Source: an uncultured Aquimarina sp.
GTDB taxonomy: Bacteria; Bacteroidota; Bacteroidia; Flavobacteriales; Flavobacteriaceae
Assembly: GCA_947492105.1 (NCBI GenBank)
Contig: CANLMN010000021.1
Coordinates: forward strand, 1-64,000
Length of the DNA stretch: 64,000 bases
Direction of reading: 5' to 3'
The notes beneath the pieces were generated by a model. The model worked only from the letters and a program-made list of their open reading frames with translations, was not told the origin of the DNA and made no database searches. Each line of letters starts with the position of its first letter. The first letter of the stretch is position 1. Shown here one piece after another: positions 8,782 to 16,802 of this stretch. The position numbers and the translations under genes were made by a program.

Positions 8782-8828
8782 TGTGTAATAGGTTTATGGT
8801 TTATGTAATGAGCCAAAACGAGACATTC

Positions 8829-9740
8829 TTATTGCGGCTTGTCACTAGCTCCTTTGGATTGTAATTTGCTGAGGTAATAGCTGATTTTTTGAAAAAGCTC
8901 TGGTTCTGTTTTGATCGTTTCTCCCATTTGCATGACCAGTTGCACGAGTTGCTCGAACTGCTGCTCATCAAAAAGCTCTCGGAAATACTCCGCAATCTGC
9001 AAGAGATTCTGTTGTTCTTCACTGATCCCTTGTTCCGTTGCTGGGGTCTGGGTATCTGATCCATCGGTAATGGCTCCAAGGGTGGTTGCGAGTCCTTGCA
9101 TCTGGGAGGGGAAGCGTTTGGCGAGTCCATTGATGGCTCCAGGGAGCAGTACTTTGCCGAGTTCTATAAAGCTGAGTTTCTTTAAGAGCGATTTGACCTC
9201 TTCTTCTTTTTCTTCTACAGCGGTTTCCGATTTTTTGAGTTGTAGTTCTAGTTTGTCGAGTTCTTTGCTTTGGGTGGCGTGTTCTTTTTTGAGCTGATCA
9301 AAATCTCTGCGTTGTAGTTCCTCTTTGAGTAGATTCCCGACTTGTTGATGGACTCCGTTTAGTGCTTGATCTTTGACTTGCATGAGCCGCTCCATCTTTT
9401 CCTGAAGTTGGCGATTTTCTATTTCCAACCGCTGAATAGCTAAAGCGGGATCAGCATCATTGATGCTTTTATTATTGAGCAAGGCATCATCGATGCTTTT
9501 GTTATTGAGCAAGGCATCATTGATGCTTTTGTTATTGAACAAGGTTGTGGAGCTTGTTTCCTTATTAGAACCATCCGCCACATTGTGGCTTATTACCTTG
9601 AGATGATTTTGTGCATCATTCATTTTGTGTTTTACATAAGCACTTTCATTATCAAAACCGAGGCGTTCCATTTCCTTATACTGCGCATCGGTGAGTCTCA
9701 CGGATCCGGGGCGTTTTGTTTTTCGATCTACTTGTTCCAT
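8829..9740 (-). CDS. Long coiled-coil protein with a 10-residue triplicate (303 aa)
   Basis: The N-terminal ~35 residues look like a ribbon-helix-helix/MobC-like start (GSVRLTDAQYKEMERLGFD). Residues ~66-98 contain three near-identical 10-residue units (NNKSINDALL, NNKSIDDALL, NNKSINDADP) encoded by a 30-bp tandem repeat at about 9,455-9,545. Residues ~100-190 are a strong coiled coil. A Gln/Leu-rich helical C-terminus follows. It could be an assembly scaffold or tether. Family not recognised. Confidence 0.65.
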   Translation of the reverse strand: MEQVDRKTKRPGSVRLTDAQYKEMERLGFDNESAYVKHKMNDAQNHLKVISHNVADGSNKETSSTTLFNNKSINDALLNNKSIDDALLNNKSINDADPALAIQRLEIENRQLQEKMERLMQVKDQALNGVHQQVGNLLKEELQRRDFDQLKKEHATQSKELDKLELQLKKSETAVEEKEEEVKSLLKKLSFIELGKVLLPGAINGLAKRFPSQMQGLATTLGAITDGSDTQTPATEQGISEEQQNLLQIAEYFRELFDEQQFEQLVQLVMQMGETIKTEPELFQKISYYLSKLQSKGASDKPQ

Positions 9741-9744
9741 ACTA

Positions 9745-10098
9745 TTATAGCTTATCTATCATTACATTAGTGCTTTCTGCCTGTGGCGCTGCCACCATTA
9801 GGACTTGGAGGAATTTGATTTTTTGTATAATGTTTACACTGTTTACAAGGGTAATCCGATCGGCATGTTCATGTATTTGTTCCGAGAGTCCTTCTTTGTT
9901 ATAATCATAGACTCCATAATCCGATGCCACCCGAATCCCTATATCTGCATCGAGCAGTATCCATAACTCGTTATAGGCATTTAGGACTCTGGTTGCATTG
10001 GGTTGTAATTGCAAATCCCGAAACACCAATCGATATTCGGAATAACCCCGTTCTAGTACTCGTGCCTTGGCATAGGTAATGGGACAGAGATCATTCAT
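9745..10098 (-). CDS. Small beta-rich protein (117 aa)
   Basis: The ATG at 10,098 (MNDLCPITYAKARVLERGYS) overlaps the previous stop codon region (10,091-10,093), so translation is probably coupled. The protein alternates hydrophobic strands and turns (YRLVFRDLQLQPN, LWILLDADIGIRVASDYGVY, VNIIQKIKFLQVLMV), which suggests a beta-sandwich. It belongs to a run of four short beta-rich proteins plus a 209-aa one, as expected for capsid, penton or spike subunits. I cannot confirm a jelly roll by eye. Confidence 0.5.
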   Translation of the reverse strand: MNDLCPITYAKARVLERGYSEYRLVFRDLQLQPNATRVLNAYNELWILLDADIGIRVASDYGVYDYNKEGLSEQIHEHADRITLVNSVNIIQKIKFLQVLMVAAPQAESTNVMIDKL

Positions 10099-10408
10099 GG
10101 ATCGTATCTTTTTTGTTTTCACCAGTCGGCATTGCACACTCCTCTACCAGTAGCCAAATGGTGACTCGGTAGTCTTTTTTTCTGTGCATGGCATCGGTAA
10201 AAAATCCCGTTACATATTCCGTGGCTCCATTGACCGTAATGGGGGTGAAATAAAACCGTGTTTCTAGATCATCCCCAGGCGAATCAAAATCCTCGGCGCC
10301 ATCAAAGCTTAGTGTTTCCTTGTCTTCAAAATTATAGGGAGTGCTGTGTAGCATTTCTTTATAGAAAATGCCATTCATTCCAAAAAGATGCAATTGTCCT
10401 TGATTCAT
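10091..10408 (-). CDS. Small beta-rich protein (105 aa)
   Basis: It starts at ATG 10,408 (MNQGQLHLFGMNGIFYKEML). The middle is acidic (FDGAEDFDSPGDDLETRF) and is followed by strand-like segments (FYFTPITVNGATEYVTGFFT, YRVTIWLLVEE). It lies between two other beta-rich proteins of the operon. Function unknown; a structural role is the working guess. Confidence 0.5.
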   Translation of the reverse strand: MNQGQLHLFGMNGIFYKEMLHSTPYNFEDKETLSFDGAEDFDSPGDDLETRFYFTPITVNGATEYVTGFFTDAMHRKKDYRVTIWLLVEECAMPTGENKKDTIHE

Positions 10409-10420
10409 AGGTTTTTATTT

Positions 10421-10627
10421 TTAGGTTTGCCCATCGAACTGGTCAAATTGTTGAGAGACGATGGTCATGATACCGACCACTTTTGCGGTTTTGAAAGGCA
10501 GTTTTTGTTCAAAAGTGACATGCTGCCCTAGGGTATTGATCTCAAAAGAAATTGGAACAAACCGTCTACGAATGTTTTTTTTCTGCTGCTTGTCATCCGT
10601 GGTTATAGCTTTTATTAAAGAACTCAT
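10421..10627 (-). CDS. Small protein with strand-like C-terminus (68 aa)
   Basis: It has a basic N-terminal part (KQQKKNIRRRFVPISF) and a C-terminal beta pattern (KLPFKTAKVVGIMTIVSQQF). Its start (10,627) overlaps the stop of the upstream gene (10,624) by the ATGA motif. No family recognised. Small proteins of this size in virus operons are often minor capsid or accessory subunits, but that is inference. Confidence 0.45.
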   Translation of the reverse strand: MSSLIKAITTDDKQQKKNIRRRFVPISFEINTLGQHVTFEQKLPFKTAKVVGIMTIVSQQFDQFDGQT

Positions 10628-11025
10628 ACCACTTGGTCTAGCAACAGGGTTATAATCACTTTGTAGCCACCCACAAAGGCTGCTTTGCCATGATTGACAT
10701 CCTTGTAGCGTACTTTTATGGATAAGTCCCCAGGAGCAACCGCTCCCAAATCAAAGAAGCGTTCTCTAGGGGCAACTGCAAGGGAGGACATTAGTAATCG
10801 ACTGTCAAAATTATCCGGAAAAAGTTCCTCTCCCCCGATCTCGATACGCTGACTCCCTCGGTAATAAAGCTTATCAGGATAATCCGCTGATAGTTGTATC
10901 CCCTTAACCGCTTTGGTCTGTTTGGGGAGTTCCCATCCATTAGGAATGACACTACTCTGGCTTTGCACCACTTGGAAGGTATAAGAAACCCGTGTTTCTT
11001 TTAATTTTTGTTTTACCGTACTCAT
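10624..11025 (-). CDS. Beta-rich protein (133 aa)
   Basis: I chose the ATG at 11,025 (MSTVKQKLKETRVSYTFQVV), because the longer frame to 11,193 runs through non-coding repeats and hairpins. The product shows regular strand-turn patterning (IQLSADYPDKLYYRG, IEIGGEELFPDN, LSIKVRYKDVNHGKAAFVGG, YKVIITLLLDQVV), as in a compact beta-sandwich. It follows the 209-aa gene across a 250-bp gap that contains tandem hairpins. It is a candidate structural subunit. Confidence 0.5.
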   Translation of the reverse strand: MSTVKQKLKETRVSYTFQVVQSQSSVIPNGWELPKQTKAVKGIQLSADYPDKLYYRGSQRIEIGGEELFPDNFDSRLLMSSLAVAPRERFFDLGAVAPGDLSIKVRYKDVNHGKAAFVGGYKVIITLLLDQVV

Positions 11026-11197
11026 AAGTATTGATGTATTTTTAATTAGAGATTTTCTGTTAAAGTATTCCCTGATCCATCGGAGTATTTGGGTTACAAT
11101 TCGCTTAGTCTTCACCACACAAATCAGGTATTCTGCTAAAGTGCCACACCTCATAAAAGACACTGGCATCAAAGGCATCAAGCTAAATATCAAAAGA

Positions 11198-11279
11198 GGT
11201 AACGCCTCTCAGGCAACCTTGCTAAATAACAAGAGACACCCCGTGTCCTTGCTAAATAATAAAAGACACAATGTGTCTA
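11198..11279 (-). terminator. Three tandem hairpins after the 209-aa gene
   Basis: Read on the minus strand just past the stop at 11,277, three stem-loops follow each other: GACAC-GTGTC at 11,265-11,277, GACAC-GTGTC at 11,235-11,247, and GGT-GCCT/AGGC-ACC at 11,198-11,218. Each is followed by a T-rich stretch, and the unit TTTAGCAAG recurs after the first two. They look like serial intrinsic or attenuating terminators. They would make the 209-aa transcript the most abundant, which is typical after a major structural gene. The gap 11,026-11,276 holds no gene. Confidence 0.5.
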
Positions 11280-11906
11280 GGCTGGCACTGTTGAGGTTCC
11301 TGCTAGGACTACTTTGATGATGGTTTTCTCTGGTGCATCCTCTCCTAATTCTATTTGAAATTCGAACTCCTCATCATCACGAATGAATCTTGGGCTTTCT
11401 AAAAAATAGGTTCCCACATTCACATGCGCATTGCCATCGGTTACAAATTCTTGCATGGGTCGCTCATCAATGATCAGCTTTTTGTTTGCGGTGAGTGTAA
11501 ACACCCCGTTCTGCAAACCCGACACTTTTTTGATACTATCAAAGTTGGACTGTTTCAATAGTTTTTTGAGATTCGAGTCCGAATCAGGAATATCCCCTTC
11601 GATAGTTGCAGCCAGTAGGATAATACGGTTACAAAGGAATAAGCGATCCTTTTGCAGCTTGGCCTGAGTTACATTGGTAATCCCGATCTCCTTGGAGTCC
11701 TGTGTTTCGAATAACTGAATGGTCGCTTTGTTACCAGCAAACTTGGTCGCATAATACGCAGCATCTGCCAGTTGCAGTCGGCTTTCTTTGATACCTTCTG
11801 CAACCTTGACCATTGCAGGATCATATTTCTTTGCCTGATCTCTTAAGGAAAGATGTGCGTTCACAATTTCCAAAAACTGGGAGCGCGATGATTTTCTCAT
11901 ATTCAT
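11277..11906 (-). CDS. 209-aa protein, candidate major particle subunit
   Basis: The N-terminal half is helical with many charged residues (QFLEIVNAHLSLRDQAKKYD). The C-terminal ~80 residues are strongly strand-like (NVGTYFLESPRFIRDDEEF, FQIELGEDAPEKTIIKVVL) and end in a flexible AGTSTVPA. It sits in the middle of the operon and is followed by three stacked hairpins, suggesting high and separately tuned expression. That position and beta-rich C-terminus make it my best guess for a main shell protein, but I recognise no capsid family and it is short for a double jelly roll. Confidence 0.5.
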   Translation of the reverse strand: MNMRKSSRSQFLEIVNAHLSLRDQAKKYDPAMVKVAEGIKESRLQLADAAYYATKFAGNKATIQLFETQDSKEIGITNVTQAKLQKDRLFLCNRIILLAATIEGDIPDSDSNLKKLLKQSNFDSIKKVSGLQNGVFTLTANKKLIIDERPMQEFVTDGNAHVNVGTYFLESPRFIRDDEEFEFQIELGEDAPEKTIIKVVLAGTSTVPA

Positions 11907-12000
11907 TTTGATAAAATTTTAGGGTTTATGTTTCACTATTGACTCACAGCCGTTAGTTTTTTATTATTCATTTTCTACGATGCTAATTAGCTATACACTA

Positions 12001-12600
12001 TCACGCCACCGCATTGAGCTCCATGATATCCTGTGCTCCTTGTAGGTTTTCGATATCCAGATTACCGACATCCTGTATCGGTACTCCCTGATGATACGCC
12101 CCATCTTCTTGTACACCTTGGATAGGTGTATCTCCCTGATAGGTTCCTTGTTCCAATTGCTCAATAATATCATCCACCTCTGAGGTGTCAAAATCTCCCG
12201 TATCTGCCACATCAGACCCCACAAAAACCAGTGGGCTATCCTCTAGATTACCCAGTCCAAACTTCTGACCTAGAGAAGGCGATAGCTTATCGATATAGAA
12301 TTTTTTGCCCAGTGCTTTGAGCGAGCTGATGGCACGATCTTTGGCATTTTCGATTTCATCTTGGAATCCCTCTATGCTATTTGTGTTCTTGGGAGCACCT
12401 CCCTGCCATCCGTTACTGGCAACCATACCCACACCGAGTGCAGTCACCCAATCCTTTTGATAATAGGCACCGCTAAAAATGGTAGCCGCACCCACCAGAA
12501 GGGAGTAGCGACCCACGGCAGAACCTGCCACCATTCCTACGATTCCCGAACCTAGATTCTTTCCTGTTTCGATAAAACTTTGTTTTGTATTTGCTTTCAT
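12001..12600 (-). CDS. Glycine-rich membrane-associated protein (199 aa)
   Basis: The first ~70 residues are Gly/Ala-rich and hydrophobic (GSGIVGMVAGSAVGRYSLLV, WVTALGVGMVASNGWQGG), with two probable membrane segments. The rest is acidic and soluble, with a Gln/Asp-rich end containing several QG-VQ-type repeats (YQGDTPIQGVQ, HQGVPIQDVG). Start at ATG 12,600. It lies between the cationic 451-aa protein and the 209-aa protein. No family recognised. Confidence 0.6.
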   Translation of the reverse strand: MKANTKQSFIETGKNLGSGIVGMVAGSAVGRYSLLVGAATIFSGAYYQKDWVTALGVGMVASNGWQGGAPKNTNSIEGFQDEIENAKDRAISSLKALGKKFYIDKLSPSLGQKFGLGNLEDSPLVFVGSDVADTGDFDTSEVDDIIEQLEQGTYQGDTPIQGVQEDGAYHQGVPIQDVGNLDIENLQGAQDIMELNAVA

Positions 12601-12667
12601 TATTTCTAGATATTAGACCTACATTATTCGATATTTTTTATAAAAAGGCTTTAGCCTCCAATCATAG

Positions 12668-14023
12668 TTATAGCAGTGCCTTGGGGGCGAATTTTTTGGG
12701 AAGTGCGTTTTTAGAACCTCTTGCTATCTTAGGCTTTCGCCTTGAGCTAGTCCCTACAAAACGTCCTAACTCATCCCGTTTCTTTTTGCCCTTTGGCAGT
12801 CCATTGACCGAGGTATTTGCCCTTGTTTTCTTTTTATTTTTGTTTTTATTGGTGTATACAATCACTCCACCAACCAGTAAGACACCAGCTCCGATAAGTA
12901 AAGGGGTTTTGTATTTCTTTAATACAGATTCCTTTTGTGGAGTTGCAGGAGTTGTTGTCACCGATGGTATGAAACCTCCAGTTCTACGCAGCCCAAAGGG
13001 ATTGCCACTTCTGGTCGGACCGCCTTGTGGAATGGTGGGCGAAAAGCGGCGTATTTGTTGCAATGAGGCAGTGGGTGTTGCTACGGGAGCAGGTTTTGAG
13101 TTAAAGGGTTGTATGAACTGCTTGACCTGATCCTTGGCTTTGTTCGCCTTGTCAAAAACCCCCGTCACCTTGGATAGTAATGCTGCTACTCCTGCCACGG
13201 CGCTAGAGGCCGCAGTAATAGCTGCGCTAGAGGCAACTGCTCCCAATCCCTCTACCACAATCCCCTCTTGGGATTGCATAAACTCCTCTATAACCTCGGG
13301 GTCAGCCTCGGTAACGAAACGCTCAAAATCATCGGTATAGGTATGGGACTCCTCTTGGATGGCTCCCAATGCAAAACCGCTCAGGGGAACTCCCTTGTCC
13401 TTATTTCCTTTTCCAGTAAGGATTGCTTTTCTCAGGTTTTTACTTTTGCCACCTGCACCCTCGTAGATTTTCATCGCCTTGCTTACAATCTTTTTGATCT
13501 TTGCAAAACCACTAGGACTCATGCCTCGTTTTTTGGCTTCGCCATCACTGAGATATCCAAAACGAAGGCGCTCTGCGACTTTGAACAGATTGATTTTCAT
13601 GGCCAACAGAAACCCGTTGCGAAGTAGGATTGTCACGGGATTCAGGAAACGGTTAAAAGCCTTGAAGGCAGGTTTTAGCACTTTTTTGCCTACAAACTTG
13701 ACCGCTTTGCCAATGGGTTTGATGACGGCTTTTTTGACAAAACGACCAATCTTTTTGAAGCCTCTTCCTATTTTCTTGAAAAAGCCCTCTAGTCCATTGA
13801 CCATATAGAGATTCTCCTGCTCATCGGCGTACATAACCACATTTCCATGCTCATCAAGAATCTCGTGAGTTAGTAATTTGTTATCCACCGTACCGAGTCC
13901 CTCTAGAGTTTCTAGCGAGCCGATTTCATAAATTGTATTATCTACCATATCATAATCGACATCCTGAATATCGAGGTTGTCTAAACCTGTAGCGGACAAT
14001 CCGTCCAAGCGATGTAGTTCCAT
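12668..14023 (-). CDS. Cationic amphipathic protein with one transmembrane helix (451 aa)
   Basis: Residues ~75-125 form a Lys-rich amphipathic run (FFKKIGRGFKKIGRFVKKAV, then KPIGKAVKFVGKKVLK), like membrane-active helices. An Ala/Ser-rich hydrophobic segment is at ~270-290 and one transmembrane helix is at ~375-395 (TPLLIGAGVLLVGGVIVYTN). The tail is extremely basic (KNKNKKKTRAN, GKKKRDELGRFVG). The mix of membrane-active, membrane-spanning and basic parts suggests a particle or envelope protein that contacts lipid and nucleic acid. The family is unknown to me. Confidence 0.6.
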   Translation of the reverse strand: MELHRLDGLSATGLDNLDIQDVDYDMVDNTIYEIGSLETLEGLGTVDNKLLTHEILDEHGNVVMYADEQENLYMVNGLEGFFKKIGRGFKKIGRFVKKAVIKPIGKAVKFVGKKVLKPAFKAFNRFLNPVTILLRNGFLLAMKINLFKVAERLRFGYLSDGEAKKRGMSPSGFAKIKKIVSKAMKIYEGAGGKSKNLRKAILTGKGNKDKGVPLSGFALGAIQEESHTYTDDFERFVTEADPEVIEEFMQSQEGIVVEGLGAVASSAAITAASSAVAGVAALLSKVTGVFDKANKAKDQVKQFIQPFNSKPAPVATPTASLQQIRRFSPTIPQGGPTRSGNPFGLRRTGGFIPSVTTTPATPQKESVLKKYKTPLLIGAGVLLVGGVIVYTNKNKNKKKTRANTSVNGLPKGKKKRDELGRFVGTSSRRKPKIARGSKNALPKKFAPKALL

Positions 14024-14055
14024 AAGCGTTTGTATTACCGTCGTTGACGGATTGA

Positions 14056-15036
14056 TTATTGCTGTTTTTTTGTTTTGAGAGTGCTTTTCTTTTTGGGTTT
14101 GGGTTTTGATGTACTAAAGAGTTTGTAGGTCCCATAGCCGATCCCAAAGACCAGTAGTGTTTTGATAAAAGCTCCAGAACCGCTGCGTTTGGGAAGCATC
14201 TTGGCAGATTTTTGCCCAGAAAACACCTTGGAGTTACTACCATTTCTGTAGGGAGAGACCACCTTGGCTTGTTTGGTGTGTCTCTTGCGAGGTGCTTTTT
14301 GAGCAGCTTGTTGCGGTCTTGATTTCTTGATCCCTGTATGCTGTTTGGTCAAATATCGATGGTGGACATTGATAGTCAGATTACAGGCTTCATTCCCTGA
14401 GGTATGACGCAGCGGTAGTCGGGGTTGCAAGAGGGCATCTAGATTGTGGCTCTCTAGATCCAGTACATCCACTCCGCTTAGTCCTTGATGGTTCGTTTTT
14501 ATATCCTTCATCTTATAATCCCGATGGTCAGAAAAAGGGACTTCGTGATTAAAGTGGTCAGTCACACAATCCATCGTAATATGCCCGCTACCAGTAGGTA
14601 CGATAGGATATACATGCTGAAAATTGGGTCTGCCATTGTATTTGGTGATCCGAATACTGTGCGCAATCCCCAAATTCATAAGGATACTACTGATAAATAC
14701 GGAGTAGCAATCACAGTCTACACCCTCTTGCCGATCTGCCCAACTACGTGATGGTCTACGAACCTGCTCTACTCCAACCTTGTCCCGGCGATACTGAATG
14801 TGGTGGTATACAAAATCCCATATGGCTTTGCAGGTTGCAGATAGCGAATTCTGTTTTAGTCTCTTGGCAATACCTGTGGTATCCGATAGGGTTTCTGGTA
14901 CGATGCGCCTGATCAGCTCAATGGTCTGATCCAATCCTGCACTAGTTGCAACTACCGCATCTATGCCAGTAGCCATCGGAAAATAACCATTGAACTCGTG
15001 TCCTGATTTGATATGTCGTACTTGGTTTGCTTGCAT
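14056..15036 (-). CDS. Transglutaminase-like protease/amidase with C-terminal membrane anchor (326 aa)
   Basis: The Cys-His-Asp triad of transglutaminase-like folds is visible: Cys in EGVDCDCYSVFISSIL (about residue 105), His in NFQHVYPIVP (about 140) and Asp in HITMDCVTD (about 155). A Lys/Arg/Gln-rich linker follows, then one hydrophobic helix (ALLVFGIGYGTYKLF-like, about 290-306) and a very basic tail (KPKPKKKSTLKTKKQQ). Its start touches the stop of the upstream LEA-like gene. Such enzymes cut or form isopeptide bonds, so it may mature the particle proteins or act on the wall. Confidence 0.65.
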   Translation of the reverse strand: MQANQVRHIKSGHEFNGYFPMATGIDAVVATSAGLDQTIELIRRIVPETLSDTTGIAKRLKQNSLSATCKAIWDFVYHHIQYRRDKVGVEQVRRPSRSWADRQEGVDCDCYSVFISSILMNLGIAHSIRITKYNGRPNFQHVYPIVPTGSGHITMDCVTDHFNHEVPFSDHRDYKMKDIKTNHQGLSGVDVLDLESHNLDALLQPRLPLRHTSGNEACNLTINVHHRYLTKQHTGIKKSRPQQAAQKAPRKRHTKQAKVVSPYRNGSNSKVFSGQKSAKMLPKRSGSGAFIKTLLVFGIGYGTYKLFSTSKPKPKKKSTLKTKKQQ

Positions 15037-15497
15037 CAGATGGTAATGGTTATGATATCCTCTTTGGAAAAGGGAAGGTTATTAACTCGGGTGCTTGTGG
15101 TGGCATGTATCTGAAAGTGTACCCCTTTGCCCCCTCTGATTTTCTGAGCTAACTCGACACCCAGCGTTTGTACCAGTGATAACCATCCTGCCGAGCGAAT
15201 CGTGAGAGCGAACATCTCTTCGCTGTTACGCTCTAGATTGATGAGTTCGTTCTTGATTACAGAATTACCAATGACCGAGTCCTTGTATTTGAGCTGTACA
15301 AAGGGATGTTGTAAACGTAAACCAATGGGGTTGGGATTCTGTAAACGGACGATGGCACGCAGTTCTATACCGGAGAGGGAGACCTTTTGGATTTGTACCG
15401 ATACCTGTGCGATAATATTTTCTGAAGCCAGACTAAGCTCAGAGAGATATTTTCCTGCAAAAATGACTGCTGCTCCACCAAGAATCCACTTATACAT
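15036..15497 (-). CDS. LEA-type-2-like protein with N-terminal membrane helix (153 aa)
   Basis: The N-terminal helix (MYKWILGGAAVIFAGKYLSE) is followed by a single beta-sandwich-like domain with the LEA14/WHy pattern: VQIQKVSLSGIELRAIVRLQ, then NPNPIGLRLQHPFVQLKY. It is the first gene of the minus-strand operon, so its start at 15,497 lies just below the presumed promoter. Such domains occur in membrane-associated Bacteroidota proteins of unclear role. Confidence 0.6.
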   Translation of the reverse strand: MYKWILGGAAVIFAGKYLSELSLASENIIAQVSVQIQKVSLSGIELRAIVRLQNPNPIGLRLQHPFVQLKYKDSVIGNSVIKNELINLERNSEEMFALTIRSAGWLSLVQTLGVELAQKIRGGKGVHFQIHATTSTRVNNLPFSKEDIITITI

Positions 15498-15726
15498 ACG
15501 CTATTGGGCTTAATTGTTCGAATCAAAGAAAAGTGATCCAATCCAGTGGTGCAAATAAGCTTGTTACAGCCTGTTAGAGTCATGGTAAGTAGGTAAAAAA
15601 AGGGTAATTTGGGGTGAGAAATGGTGTTATAATGCCTTACGGGTTATCCTCTGGCACTTAAAACCCTAATACGCCCTAATGGGCGCTAATGTCCTTTAGA
15701 TTTTTGAACATAAAACCACAAATGCT
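15498..15726. promoter_or_regulatory. Divergent promoter region with a GC-rich hairpin
   Basis: This 229-bp gap separates the minus-strand operon from the plus-strand HTH gene. It contains CGCCC-TAAT-GGGCG (15,673-15,686), a perfect 5-bp GC stem inside two CCCTAAT/GCTAATG-type repeats. That is the most conspicuous palindrome here and a reasonable operator candidate for the adjacent HTH protein. I see no textbook promoter match. Confidence 0.35.
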
Positions 15727-15909
15727 ATGCAAGAAATCCGCTATCTCCAGTTTATGAGTAAAAATGAATTAGCCAAAAAAATGAATATTAGCCGTGAAAC
15801 CCTACGGATAAAAATGAAAAACATCAAAGGTCTACAAACAGGCAAAAGACAGCTGCTATATCCCTATGAAGTACGGATGATTTTTGAGGCGTTTGGAGTG
15901 GGGAATTGA
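15727..15909 (+). CDS. Small helix-turn-helix regulator (60 aa)
   Basis: It starts at ATG 15,727. The HTH is visible in MSKNELAKKMNISRETLRIK and is followed by GLQTGKRQLLYPYEVRMIFE. It lies divergent from the long operon and is a likely regulator of it. Decayed copies of its 3' half occur inside the long repeats at about 42.64-42.76 kb, 44.02-44.09 kb, 51.44-51.57 kb and 52.6-52.7 kb, each followed (except the last) by the same downstream sequence. The copy here is the only intact one, so it may be the source or best-preserved member of that repeat. Confidence 0.65.
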   Translation: MQEIRYLQFMSKNELAKKMNISRETLRIKMKNIKGLQTGKRQLLYPYEVRMIFEAFGVGN

Positions 15910-15944
15910 TGGGTACTGGGAAATAATTAAGTTTCTAGAAGCAG

Positions 15945-16063
15945 AACACTATTTTTAACCCCCCAAAATAGCATCTCCAAAATCGTTTTCCCCCTTATCG
16001 AAGTGGCGGATCAGTCAACTGGACATATAGCGTTTGCCTATCGGCACGCCATATGCCTAGTTA
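15945..16063. repeat. Right-hand (B) arm of the long attC-like unit beside the PARIS-like cassette
   Basis: The sequence from the end of the HTH gene through CATATAGCGTTTGCCTATCG and GGCACGCCATATGCCTAGTT matches the ends of the three complete long units at 42,352-42,900, 43,728-44,301 and 51,155-51,714. It contains an imperfect hairpin and ends at the junction GTTATT, where the stop codon of the cassette gene begins. In the gene's orientation this is the 5' half of its attC-like site. Confidence 0.65.
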
Positions 16064-16801
16064 TTATGCGCTGATTTTTAATTCAATTCTTTTAATAAGT
16101 TCAATAAATTTATCACTCCTGTGAGTTCTATAACAATGTTCTAAAAGACTAAGTTTATTGTGTTTAATCTCTCTTGCTTTATTACTTAATATTCTTGTTA
16201 ATAAAGCAAATAAAGATTTACCTCTTATTAAAACATCATAATTGGTTCTAATATTTTTTTCTAAATCTTCATCAGCCTTTGAGAAATTAATAGTTTGTAA
16301 AAACTCTTCCTTGACTTCATGTTGAATATCACATAGTACTTTTTGTGGGTGATTTCTTAGACAAAACTCGTTATCATCTAATAAATTCTGAACTTCAAAG
16401 GCGTAATATTCAATGAAATTATTTAAAGATTTAAGAAAGGTATCTTTCTCTGTTTTGCTTAAAAGAGATTCGATATTTCTTCCATAATACAAATCATTCT
16501 CAATTGAGTATCCATTTGTCCAAATAATATCATCATATTCTTCTGGAGGATTTACATAGACATAAGTGTCTCTATCAGCAACAAAAACCACACTACTATC
16601 TATAAATTCATTACGTCTTTCATACACTTGTAAAAGCTTATCTCGACCATTGCAAGGAAGGAAGTTTGCTATTGTAATACCTATTTCATCTTCAAGCCAT
16701 CTGTAAACTATGACATCATCTTTACCTTCGACCAAAACCGTGGTTAATGATGAGCGTTTTAATGTCTCTACAATTTCATCTACTGTTAAATTTAAACTCA
16801 T
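16064..16801 (-). CDS. ariB: AriB-like DUF4435 (Toprim-like) nuclease of a PARIS-type defence system
   Basis: The protein begins with the DUF4435 pattern: TTVLVEGKDDVIVYRWLEDE carries the Toprim Glu, and SSVVFVADRDTYVY carries the D-x-D metal-binding pair. A segment WTNGYSIENDLYYG follows, typical of this family. In characterised PARIS systems AriB is held by the ATPase AriA and, once released, acts as a toxic nuclease on host tRNA. At 245 aa it is somewhat shorter than described AriB proteins. It begins 2 bp after the ATPase gene stop, so the two are one operon. The system name is by family and order, not by close similarity. Confidence 0.7.
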   Translation of the reverse strand: MSLNLTVDEIVETLKRSSLTTVLVEGKDDVIVYRWLEDEIGITIANFLPCNGRDKLLQVYERRNEFIDSSVVFVADRDTYVYVNPPEEYDDIIWTNGYSIENDLYYGRNIESLLSKTEKDTFLKSLNNFIEYYAFEVQNLLDDNEFCLRNHPQKVLCDIQHEVKEEFLQTINFSKADEDLEKNIRTNYDVLIRGKSLFALLTRILSNKAREIKHNKLSLLEHCYRTHRSDKFIELIKRIELKISA

Positions 16802-16802
16802 A

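Noticed and set aside
8911-9297. 128-aa plus-strand ORF rich in Ser/Cys
   Set aside because: It is antisense to the coiled-coil gene and reflects its codon bias.
11277-11906. Double-jelly-roll major capsid protein
   Set aside because: The protein is too short (209 aa) and has a helical N-terminal half. A single jelly roll or unrelated fold remains possible, so only a tentative structural role is given.
12585-13808. Several plus-strand ORFs (about 60-180 aa)
   Set aside because: All are shadows of the 451-aa minus-strand gene, whose composition and frame are better supported.
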